Source of the DNA: JADKIH01 sp031417555
Lineage (GTDB): Bacteria > Bacteroidota > Bacteroidia > AKYH767-A > 2013-40CM-41-45
Assembly: GCA_031417555.1 (NCBI GenBank)
Contig: JANOVV010000046.1
Coordinates: forward strand, 16,159-80,158
Direction: 5' to 3'
DNA: 64,000 nucleotides
This document shows positions 50,560 through 59,929 of the stretch, one piece after another; the first letter of the stretch is position 1; every line of letters begins with the position of its first letter. The notes beneath the pieces were generated by a model. It ran no database searches. It saw nothing but the letters and a program-made list of their open reading frames with translations, and was not told the origin of the DNA. A program made the position numbers and the translations under genes.

Positions 50560-53500
50560 ATGAAAACTTGTAAACCATTCAACAGTTTTTTAAAAAGTAT
50601 TCTTTTTTGTTTTTTACTTTTAAATTTAGTTGCTAGTAAAGCACAACTATCAGGAACTTATCACATTCCTTCTGATTATTCTACATTGGCAACGGCAATT
50701 GCAGATCTAAATTCTCAAGGTGTTTCTGCAGCAGTAACGATAGTTGTTGATGCGAGTAGTCCGCAAACTGCCCCAGCCGGTGGTTATGTAATTGGAGGGG
50801 CTGGTTCTGCATTGCTTACTTCAACCAGTGCTGTGAATACAGTTACAATTAATGGCGGAGGAAATATCGTTACAGCATTTACTCCACAAACAGTTGGAGC
50901 ATTAAATGATGCTATTTTTAAATTAATAGGCGCCGATTATATAACTCTTACAGAGTTTATCATGATTGAGAATTCTTCAAATACCGGGTCTACTGCAGCG
51001 GCCTCTCAAATCAGGACTGAATTTGGAGTTGCGCTTTTTTACGTGAGTACTGGAGATGGGGCAAGAAATAATACGATTAGTAATAATGACATTTCTCTTA
51101 GCAGAACGTATCAAAATTCATTTGGTATTTATAGCAGTGTTAGACATACAGACGCTGCACCAACTGTAGCTGCTGATATTACTGCTGCTTCAGGTTCGAA
51201 TTCAAACTTACATGTTTATACCAATGCAATACATAACGTAAGTTATGGTGTTGCAAGTATTGGATCAGCTTCTCTTACTGCCGGACTTATGAACGACGGT
51301 ACAGATATCGGTGGCAGTTCAGCTGCAACTGGAAATACAATTACAGACTGGGGAAATCCGGGAACAGCAATTTCTGCTTATGTGAGTATGACAACAACAT
51401 CTTATCCTTGTGTTTATTCAATAAATGAATTCAATAATAATGTATCATTTAATTCAATGCTAAGTGCTAACCTTACACTTCCTGGTGCAGGTACATTGTA
51501 TGGAGTATTTCAAACGTATACAGGTGTAAACGTGGCTCCTCAGCCGACAGGAACTTTTTTTACAAGAGTTAACAACAATACATTTACTCTTGTAAACTCT
51601 CCGATAGCATCTGCAACAGGCGCTATTGAGTGTGTACGTACTCAGAACCTTGGACCAGCTTCCGGTGCATCAATTTCTATCAGTAATAATACAGTTTCAG
51701 CGTGTAAAATTCTTGGAGCTAACGCTACATCAAACTTATTCCGTCCAATTATAAATATTTCTTCACCCAATGTTTTAACCATTGATGGAAATATTATAAA
51801 AGACAATGAACTTAATACAACTACAGGACAATGTCAGTTGCTTAGAAATTCAAGTGATGTAATTACAGATGTTTTTATCAGAAACAATAAATTAGGAATT
51901 GCACCATCAGGACCGGGAGTTTGTGTTACATGGACAAGAGCCAGCAGCGCCAATTTTTTCATGTTGATTAATGGTCCGGGTGCAATTAATGCACAATCTA
52001 CCGTTTATACTATTACAGGAAACGAACATACAGGATTTATTCAAGTTAATCATACAGGATTCCTTGTAGGTGCAAGTATTACTGTTGGTGGATCTGTAAA
52101 CTATAATTTCAATACGTTTAATCTAAATCTTAAGAATTCATTTATTATTCGATTAATAAGTGAATCAGGTCAAAAGCCGAACTCAATTGCCAATTATCTG
52201 AATAATACAATTTCAATTGCCAACACTTCTGGTGGTGCTGCAATGGCAGAATTTTCTCTTTACCTGGATGCTTTTGATGTAACATCAAATCAAACTTCAG
52301 CATGGAATTTTTCGAACAACAATTGTTCGAATATTTCATTTGACGGAGTTGGTTCCGACTGGATTGGTGTTTATAGTGTTGCCGGAAATGGTAAGAAAAA
52401 AACTGCTTCCAACAATACATTCAATAACATTTCTTGTACAGCAAATGGTATTATTGAAAGCATCATTCGTGTTGAAAGCGGATCTTCATTATTTGCAAAT
52501 ACGGTAAGTAATAATACTATTTCAAATATATCAAGTGCAGGTGGAAATATTACCGGTATATTATCTACTGATTCAAATCTTACAGTTGTTGGAAATACAA
52601 TCAGCAATTTGTCAACTTCAGGAGCTGTAGTAGTAGGTATAGATTTAGAAAATGGAACAGATGTTTTAGTACAGAAAAATAAAATCTGTGGATTAACATC
52701 AACCTTCAATGGATCTCCTGTTGTTGTGGCAGGTATTGTAGTAGGTACATTAAACAGTGCTGAAATATCAAATAATACTATTGGCGACTTACATGCAACT
52801 ACTGCAGCAGGTACTTCAGTTTATGGAATACGTGCCGATACAATTACTACTTCATTAAAAGTGTATTATAATACAGTTCATTTGAGTGGTACAAGTACCG
52901 GTGCCAATTGGAGTGCAAGCGACTTTGATGTTGCTCGTTCTCCGTATGAATTAAATAATAACATTTTTGTTAATACGTGTTCTCCAACAGGAACAGGTGT
53001 AGCAGCTGCTATCAGTACAACAGACGCTACTCTTGCTAATTTTGCAGTAACATCAGACAGAAATAATTATTTTGCTTCAACAATCTTTACCAATGGTACA
53101 GGCCCGCTTACATTTGCATCTTTGGCCGCTTATCAGACGGGTGTTTCGCCTCGGGATTTTAATTCCTTTGCTCAAAACCCTCCATTTATCAGCACAACAT
53201 GTTCTAATGTAAACTTCCTGCATTTGACAGCCGGAGCTACTACATCTATGGAAAGTAGTGGAGCACCAATTGGTGGCATAACAACAGACATTGATGGCCA
53301 GGTAAGAAATGCTTCAACACCGGATATTGGTGCTGATGAATTTTCCGGGATTTCTCAACCATTTTGTACCGGTGTACCAACGTCGGGTTCAATCAATGGA
53401 ATCGGAAATATATGTTCCGGATCCGGAACAACTTTAACATTAACAGGTGCATCAACAGATATTGGTATTGTTTATCAATGGAATTCCGGAACAAATTCCG

Positions 53501-56500
53501 GCGGACCATATCCAAACGTTTTAGGAACAGGGACTTTTCAGGCAACAGGACCTTTGACAGTAACTACTTATTATAAGGTTACAATAACCTGTACGCGTCC
53601 GGGTGGTTCTTCAGTAACAACGGGTGAAAAAGGGGTTTTCCTAATTTCTCTTCCTACAGTAACAGTTTCTCCCACCTCTGCTTTGATATGTCTTCCAGGT
53701 GGATCTCCTGCAGTATTAACTGCAGGCGGGGCTTCAACGTATACTTGGTCACCTTCACAAGGATTATCGGCTACTACTGGTTCTGTTGTATCTGCCAATC
53801 CCATACTTACTACTTCTTATATTTTAACTGGCACAAACGTAAGCGGCTGCACAGATGATACTACGGTTATTATTTCTGTAAGTAATACACCAACAAATTT
53901 AATTGCAAGTGCAACGCCAACTTTGGTTTGTAACAATGGAACATCCACACTTGATGTTACAGCCGGATTAACAATTCCTTCATATGCTTCATTGTATTCC
54001 TTAGCAGCATCAAGTGGTACTTTTACTCCTTTAACAGGAGCTGTGCATGTTCCGTCAATTGAAGCCGATGATGTAGCTGCATCTGTTCCTTTTGGATTTA
54101 CATTTAGTTATGAAGGAAATTCTTATTCAAATGCATTTGCCAATTCAAATGGATTTTTATCTTTAAATAATACCGGTGGCGGACAGAATAATAATTTGGC
54201 AACAGGCACAATCCGGCCTGTTATTGCTCCTCTTTGGGATGATTTAAGTGGCATTTCGTCAGCACCTGATTTAACTAAAGGAATCGCTTCTTATTTAACT
54301 ACAGGATCCAATGGCTCCCACGTTTTTACTTTTGAATGGTTAAATTGGTATTGGGATTTTTCAGCGGTCGATTCATCAATATCATTTCAGGTAAAATTAT
54401 ACGAAGCAGATGGTCATATAGAATTTATCTACAGATCAGAGTCCGCAACTCCAACAAGTGCCAGTGCTTCCGTTGGTTTATCCAGTACATTATCCGGTAA
54501 CTTTTTATCATTGAGTAATCTTTCTGTTTCTCCAGTTGTAAGTTCTGTTATTGAAACAAATACGATATCAACTAAACCGTCTTCAGGTCAGATATATACT
54601 TTTACACCACCGACTCCTGTTGTTTCGTATGCATGGACACCTTCCGCCGGTTTAAATCCTAATGCTTTTGTAAAAAGCCCTGTAGCGAGTTTGGCATTAG
54701 GGGCAACTGTTTATACAGTTACGATTTCAAACAATGGATGTACAGCAACTGCAACGACAACAGCAACAAAAGGAACAATACCGGTGGCAACTGCTTCGAG
54801 TAATAGTCCGGTTTGTGAGGGAGGCTCACTAACTCTTTCTTCTGGAGGAGGTACAGCATATAGCTGGGTTGGTACGAATGGGTTTACTTCTACCTTGCAA
54901 AATCCTATTATTACAAATGCTTCTTTATCTAATGGAGGAACGTATACGGTTACTGTTTCTGAAGCAAGTGGATGTTCGGCCACTGCAACAATATCAGTTA
55001 CGATAAATCCTGTTCCGGGAGCAACAGCTATAATTACATCTTCCAGTAGTACTATTTGTGGAGGAGGCCTGGCTTCTCTCTCTACACAATCTGGAATTAA
55101 CTCACCTACTTATGCATGGAGTGCAACGGGCGGAGTGCCGGCCGGCTTGCCTCTAGTATTAAATATACCGGCTATAAATGTAAACCCTCAAGCTGTTGCA
55201 ACAACTATTTATACTTACACTGTTGTGGTAACTGATCCAGGAAATAGTTGCACGTCCTCTTCATCGGTAGCATTAACAGTTAGTCCTACCCTTATTGCCG
55301 ATGCAACAGAACTAAGCCCGGTTACTTGTATTCATACAACAAATTCAATTCAGGTGAGTGCAACCGGTGGCACATTGCCTTATACCGGGACAGGAGTTTT
55401 TAGTGTTTCAGGAGGCAAACATTTTTATACGGTTACCGATGCTCTTGGATGTTCTTCCTTGGATAGTGTGACTGTCACGGGTGAATTATTATTGTCTTTG
55501 CCGGCTCTTACGGAACTTTGTAATGAAAATCCTCCTACTATAGTATTGAGTGCAGAAGGAGGATTGCCGCCCTACAATTATACAGGACAAACAACAAGCC
55601 TTACTGCAGGGTTATATTCTTATACTGTAACTGATGCAAACAATTGCACTGCAAATGCACAGACTACCATTTCATTTATCAATTGTATTATACCATCCAT
55701 ACCGGCTTCTGATTCTGGAAAAGTAAGTACCACTATCGGCTCTGATTTAACTCAAATACACAACAACCCGGATTCAATAGCTGACTCGACAAATACTCAA
55801 TATGTTGTTGACCTTGGTGAAATATTAATTGAAGTGGTTGCAAACATGGGTTATTATGACAGTCTTTTAGTATTACTTCAAACACCGGCGTATGGAATGA
55901 CGGATCTTTTTGACAATGGAGATTCTACACTTATTATCACCGGATTTTATCCAAGAGCGAATTTATTACTACTAAATAATTTACCTACATTAATAAATGC
56001 AGTACGAACGTATAATCCACCAATAAATAATTCTCTTGCAGCCGGGATCGCATATAGTTTAGGCGACAGTTCAATAAATGGAAGTGGTGCAAGGGTAGCG
56101 TTTAAAGTAGAAGGGGAAGGAGTAAAGGTTGGAGTTTTGTCTGACAGTTATAATTTGAAATTTGGGAATCCCGCACAGGTGGATGTAAATAATGGGGATC
56201 TTCCCGGAATAGGAAACCCATACAATACTAATCAGGTTCAGGTTTTTTCTGAGTATCCTTATGGTGTTCGCAGTGATGAAGGAAGAGCGATGCTTCAGAT
56301 TGTACATGATATTGCTCCTAAAGCAACACTTGCTTTCCGTTCAGGTTTTGTTAGTCCGGGAGACTTCTCCGATGGAGTCAAAGAACTTCAACAAAGTGGT
56401 TGTCATGTAATAGTGGATGATGTTACTTTTATTACCGAACCATTTTTTAAAGATGGAGTTGTTGCTCAGGCAGTAGATTTTGTTAAATCACAAGGCGTTT

Positions 56501-59229
56501 CTTATTTTACCTCAGCAGGAAATTACGGAGCAAAATCATATGAAGGTATTTTTAATCCAATAAATCCTCCAACAGGATATGTTGGATTGGCTCATAATTT
56601 TGGCAGTGGAGATTATACACAAGGAGTTTCACTTTCGCGCGGTCTTTATACAATTGTTTTGCAATGGGAAGATTCGATATATTCATTGGGGCAACTTCCT
56701 GGCGCTTTAAATGATCTCGATATTTTTCTTGTAGATAATACAGGGAAAAGACTTTTCGGTTTTAACAGAGTAAACACAGGTGAAGACCCGATGGAAATTT
56801 TACAATTTATTGTCCGCTCAAATACAACAGCCAATGTTTTAATTACTAAAGCTCCCGGAAATGTGAATGTTCGTTTTAAATATATTGTCTTTAGAGGAGA
56901 TATTACAATCAATGAACATATTGCCGGAACTTCAACACTTGTCGGGCAGGCAAATGCAGCGGGTTCAATGGCAGTTGGTGCTGCCTTGTATTTAAATACA
57001 CCTGCATTTGGAGTTGACACTGCAAAAATTGCATCATTTTCATCAAGTGGAGGAACCTATGTAGAAGGTGTTGTTCGCAATAAACCTGATTTTGTAGGAC
57101 CCAATGGTGTAAATACAACTGTTAATTTTAATCATTATAATATTGAAGGTGACTTGCTTCCAAATTTCTTCGGTACATCATGTGCAGCACCTCATGCAGC
57201 TGGCGCCGCCGCTTTATTGATTGAAGCAAGGTTGAAATATTATAATTCTATTTTAAGCCCGGATAGTGTTAAATTACTTTTACAATCTTCAGCATCTGAT
57301 ATGGGCTCTCCGGGTTTCGATTATTCGAGCGGATATGGTTTAATTCAAGTGGACTCTGCCATTAATAAATTTGCAGCTCCAAAACCAATTCTTACTAAAC
57401 TGATTCAGGATCCTTTAATAATTCCAGGCAAATTACCATTCACATCAGTTATTAAGGGGAATTTTTTTAAATCTAATTCAAAAGTTTATTTAAGTGGTAT
57501 TGAGATTCCTAAAACATTTATCAATTCTACTACTATTAATGCTTCAATTCCTGTCTTCTCTGGAAATCCGGCATTACAGATATTTAATCCTCCTAATTCT
57601 TCAAGTGGAAATGATGGTGGGTACTCTGATCCAAAATTCTTTTTGCAAGCACCTAGAAAATCGATTGTAGTAACAGCAGAAAATAAAACAAAAAAATTCG
57701 GAGAAAAAATCCCTGACCTTTCAGCAACAATTCTTGTAGATGGAATTCCATATCAAAATACTTCTTACACGTTGCAAAATCTTGGACTTGATAGTATGCA
57801 GATTAATACACTTGCTATTAACTCAAGTAATATTGGCCTTTATTTAATCCGTCCATCTATCGATCCGCTCAATCCGCTTGACCCGGCTGATTTGACATTA
57901 CTTGAACAATTTGATTATGTTTTCAATGATGCAATTCTGGTAGTAAATAAAATGCCTATTGCAATCAATCCACGAGATACTACACTTAGTTATGGGGATA
58001 AAATAAAACAGATTCATTTCAATTATTTTTATGATGATCAGAATATAGAAAATGCTGAAAGAAGTGCTTTTTTAAGTTCTATAAAAGCAATTCATAATTT
58101 TACTTTGGATACAGCAGTTGGTTTTATCGACGAAAACAAAATTGTTAATGGAAGAGTTATTGAAAGCAGTGACCTCGATGGAATAGGGTTTTTATCCAGC
58201 GGAAGATCTATTACGAATGGCAGAATTGTAATTAACAAAGCTCAAGCTTTCGGTACTGATTTAGAATCTACTATTGTTGTAGAAGTTTTGCCTGAATCTG
58301 TTTTCAGTTATCAATTGGATTCGGCAAATGCCACCTTAGCAGGTGGTAAAGCAATTGTAAACGGAAGAATAGTAATCAATGGCAATGCAATGGTCAACGG
58401 CAGGATAGTAATCAACGGTACATCTATTGCAAATAGTTTGAATATTAACGATAGTACAAATGGAAAAGTAGTTGTAATAATTGATTCTGCAGATGTATCC
58501 GCATCTGTTTTTGATACAATTGCACTTCGATCTGTTAACCTTGTTACAGGTTTCGATGAAGGAACTCATATAATTGTACCGGGAGCTTTTCTTTCAGAAA
58601 ACTTTGACATTACCTATGGTTTAGGTACATTAACTATTATTCCTAACGAACTCAATGCGACTGCAAAAGATACGTCCCGTTTTGTTGGAGATCCTAATCC
58701 TGTTTTCACTATTTCTTATGATGGGTTTAAATATTTAGAAGACTCCGGTGATATTATAGAACCTGTTGCATCAACAACTGCTCTTCCTTCATCTCCTCCG
58801 GGAAATTATCCTATATTAATTACAGGCGGTTCTTCCAATAATTATTACTTCAATAATGTCAATGGAAATCTTACAATAAATCCTCGATTGTCGTTAAATG
58901 TAAAAATATTTATCGAAGGATTTTATAGAGGAAATGGCTTAATGGATGGCAATGGTAATGGAGGGTTTTTATATTTAACAGGTGTTTCATCGAATCCAAC
59001 AGATGTTGATTCCGTTACTATTAGTATTGTTGAACCGATTTCATTAATTGAAGTTGACCGGCAAACAGGAATATTACAGACAAATGGAAATTTGACGGTA
59101 TCGCTTGGTGGAAGTATAAAGATGGGTAATGCATATTACATAGTTGTTCGGCACCGTCAAAGTGTGGAAACATGGAGTGCGTTGCCGGTAACTATAAATG
59201 CAGTTACTACTTTTGATTTTACGAATTAA
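50560..59229 (+). CDS. Giant secreted protein: beta-helix, Ig/PKD-like, subtilase and MBG-type domains
   Basis: 2889 residues. Signal peptide ~1-29. Residues ~30-930 form a parallel beta-helix-like region (many SNNTIS...N turns, ending DIGADEF). Ig-like domains follow (~935-1140), then a nidogen-like domain (~1145-1345, NSNGFLSLNN, IRPVIAPLWDDLSG), more Ig-like repeats to ~1705, a linker, and an S8 subtilase domain ~1846-2280 with D1862, N1988 and S2207 (GTSCAAPHAAG). At the expected His-Gly site it has E1907 in SDEGRAM. MBG-type repeats (~2365-2790) and a C-terminal domain ending YYIVVRHRQSVETWSALPVT follow, the latter probably an export or anchoring module. Cell-surface role is inferred. 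Confidence 0.85.
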   Translation: MKTCKPFNSFLKSILFCFLLLNLVASKAQLSGTYHIPSDYSTLATAIADLNSQGVSAAVTIVVDASSPQTAPAGGYVIGGAGSALLTSTSAVNTVTINGGGNIVTAFTPQTVGALNDAIFKLIGADYITLTEFIMIENSSNTGSTAAASQIRTEFGVALFYVSTGDGARNNTISNNDISLSRTYQNSFGIYSSVRHTDAAPTVAADITAASGSNSNLHVYTNAIHNVSYGVASIGSASLTAGLMNDGTDIGGSSAATGNTITDWGNPGTAISAYVSMTTTSYPCVYSINEFNNNVSFNSMLSANLTLPGAGTLYGVFQTYTGVNVAPQPTGTFFTRVNNNTFTLVNSPIASATGAIECVRTQNLGPASGASISISNNTVSACKILGANATSNLFRPIINISSPNVLTIDGNIIKDNELNTTTGQCQLLRNSSDVITDVFIRNNKLGIAPSGPGVCVTWTRASSANFFMLINGPGAINAQSTVYTITGNEHTGFIQVNHTGFLVGASITVGGSVNYNFNTFNLNLKNSFIIRLISESGQKPNSIANYLNNTISIANTSGGAAMAEFSLYLDAFDVTSNQTSAWNFSNNNCSNISFDGVGSDWIGVYSVAGNGKKKTASNNTFNNISCTANGIIESIIRVESGSSLFANTVSNNTISNISSAGGNITGILSTDSNLTVVGNTISNLSTSGAVVVGIDLENGTDVLVQKNKICGLTSTFNGSPVVVAGIVVGTLNSAEISNNTIGDLHATTAAGTSVYGIRADTITTSLKVYYNTVHLSGTSTGANWSASDFDVARSPYELNNNIFVNTCSPTGTGVAAAISTTDATLANFAVTSDRNNYFASTIFTNGTGPLTFASLAAYQTGVSPRDFNSFAQNPPFISTTCSNVNFLHLTAGATTSMESSGAPIGGITTDIDGQVRNASTPDIGADEFSGISQPFCTGVPTSGSINGIGNICSGSGTTLTLTGASTDIGIVYQWNSGTNSGGPYPNVLGTGTFQATGPLTVTTYYKVTITCTRPGGSSVTTGEKGVFLISLPTVTVSPTSALICLPGGSPAVLTAGGASTYTWSPSQGLSATTGSVVSANPILTTSYILTGTNVSGCTDDTTVIISVSNTPTNLIASATPTLVCNNGTSTLDVTAGLTIPSYASLYSLAASSGTFTPLTGAVHVPSIEADDVAASVPFGFTFSYEGNSYSNAFANSNGFLSLNNTGGGQNNNLATGTIRPVIAPLWDDLSGISSAPDLTKGIASYLTTGSNGSHVFTFEWLNWYWDFSAVDSSISFQVKLYEADGHIEFIYRSESATPTSASASVGLSSTLSGNFLSLSNLSVSPVVSSVIETNTISTKPSSGQIYTFTPPTPVVSYAWTPSAGLNPNAFVKSPVASLALGATVYTVTISNNGCTATATTTATKGTIPVATASSNSPVCEGGSLTLSSGGGTAYSWVGTNGFTSTLQNPIITNASLSNGGTYTVTVSEASGCSATATISVTINPVPGATAIITSSSSTICGGGLASLSTQSGINSPTYAWSATGGVPAGLPLVLNIPAINVNPQAVATTIYTYTVVVTDPGNSCTSSSSVALTVSPTLIADATELSPVTCIHTTNSIQVSATGGTLPYTGTGVFSVSGGKHFYTVTDALGCSSLDSVTVTGELLLSLPALTELCNENPPTIVLSAEGGLPPYNYTGQTTSLTAGLYSYTVTDANNCTANAQTTISFINCIIPSIPASDSGKVSTTIGSDLTQIHNNPDSIADSTNTQYVVDLGEILIEVVANMGYYDSLLVLLQTPAYGMTDLFDNGDSTLIITGFYPRANLLLLNNLPTLINAVRTYNPPINNSLAAGIAYSLGDSSINGSGARVAFKVEGEGVKVGVLSDSYNLKFGNPAQVDVNNGDLPGIGNPYNTNQVQVFSEYPYGVRSDEGRAMLQIVHDIAPKATLAFRSGFVSPGDFSDGVKELQQSGCHVIVDDVTFITEPFFKDGVVAQAVDFVKSQGVSYFTSAGNYGAKSYEGIFNPINPPTGYVGLAHNFGSGDYTQGVSLSRGLYTIVLQWEDSIYSLGQLPGALNDLDIFLVDNTGKRLFGFNRVNTGEDPMEILQFIVRSNTTANVLITKAPGNVNVRFKYIVFRGDITINEHIAGTSTLVGQANAAGSMAVGAALYLNTPAFGVDTAKIASFSSSGGTYVEGVVRNKPDFVGPNGVNTTVNFNHYNIEGDLLPNFFGTSCAAPHAAGAAALLIEARLKYYNSILSPDSVKLLLQSSASDMGSPGFDYSSGYGLIQVDSAINKFAAPKPILTKLIQDPLIIPGKLPFTSVIKGNFFKSNSKVYLSGIEIPKTFINSTTINASIPVFSGNPALQIFNPPNSSSGNDGGYSDPKFFLQAPRKSIVVTAENKTKKFGEKIPDLSATILVDGIPYQNTSYTLQNLGLDSMQINTLAINSSNIGLYLIRPSIDPLNPLDPADLTLLEQFDYVFNDAILVVNKMPIAINPRDTTLSYGDKIKQIHFNYFYDDQNIENAERSAFLSSIKAIHNFTLDTAVGFIDENKIVNGRVIESSDLDGIGFLSSGRSITNGRIVINKAQAFGTDLESTIVVEVLPESVFSYQLDSANATLAGGKAIVNGRIVINGNAMVNGRIVINGTSIANSLNINDSTNGKVVVIIDSADVSASVFDTIALRSVNLVTGFDEGTHIIVPGAFLSENFDITYGLGTLTIIPNELNATAKDTSRFVGDPNPVFTISYDGFKYLEDSGDIIEPVASTTALPSSPPGNYPILITGGSSNNYYFNNVNGNLTINPRLSLNVKIFIEGFYRGNGLMDGNGNGGFLYLTGVSSNPTDVDSVTISIVEPISLIEVDRQTGILQTNGNLTVSLGGSIKMGNAYYIVVRHRQSVETWSALPVTINAVTTFDFTN

Positions 59230-59929
59230 TTAATCAATCTTCAAAATGTCTTTAAAAGTAGATCTATTACAGTTTAAAAGAAAATCAGTTAGAATATTAT
59301 TTAGAAAATCTAAGGATTAATTGGAAAAGCTTGCATTTATAAGCAATGTTAGCATTAGAAAAAATAACATCGCAATTTAGATTTTATAACACTTTCGAGA
59401 AGTAATTAAATTAATCTCATCCGTTTAATTGGTTATCAAATGAACTTAACTTAACTGGAGTTTTTTTTGATAACTTATTAAGAAATATTTTAACCCTACA
59501 CAAGGCAAGTCGGCTAAGCCAATTCGTTTCCATTGATTTGTTGATCAAATAAGTCTTTAATTTAAATTTATTTAAAAATTATTAGCCCAAAAGTAAACCG
59601 ACAGAAATAATAATAGCCCCCATCAACAGGAATTAAAGTGCTACACCAAAGGGAAAGATCATAAACGGTTTGAGTTTGGAAGTATAGTATCATTACTAAT
59701 AACACAAAGCACAAAAGTGATTGTTGGTGCAATAAGTTTTATCAGAACATTGTACAATATTAAAACAATCCTTGAAGTATTGAATCAGTAGGATCGATTA
59801 ATGAATAAGCGTCCAATATATATTTTTTTAGAAAAATAATATCGAGGGCCAAGAGAGTAAACGAAATCCAGCGGTAAAAAATGCTTTCTTATGCTTGTAT
59901 AAATATTAATTATTGCTATATTTACTGAT
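59230..59929. other. 700-nt spacer between the giant paralogs
   Basis: It holds the decayed transposase fragment listed next and, just before the second giant gene, a weak promoter-like TATATTTA (59917-59924). The first ~345 nt show no gene, repeat or hairpin I can support. Confidence 0.5.
59576..59884 (+). pseudogene. Decayed DDE transposase fragment (IS5/IS1182-like)
   Basis: One frame reads LLAQK*TDRNNNSPHQQE, then KCYTKGKDHKRFEFGS, KVIVGAISF, ILEVLNQ*DRLMNKRP, and finally *YRGPRE* before SSGKK. These match, in order, the KGKxHKxxEFG, VGAxSF, LExxLxQ-xRLxxxRP and DRGYRG blocks of IS5/IS1182-type transposases as I remember them. In-frame stops occur at 59594, 59789, 59837 and 59858, with no frameshift needed. 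N- and C-terminal parts are lost, and no inverted repeats were found. It is certainly non-functional. Confidence 0.7.
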
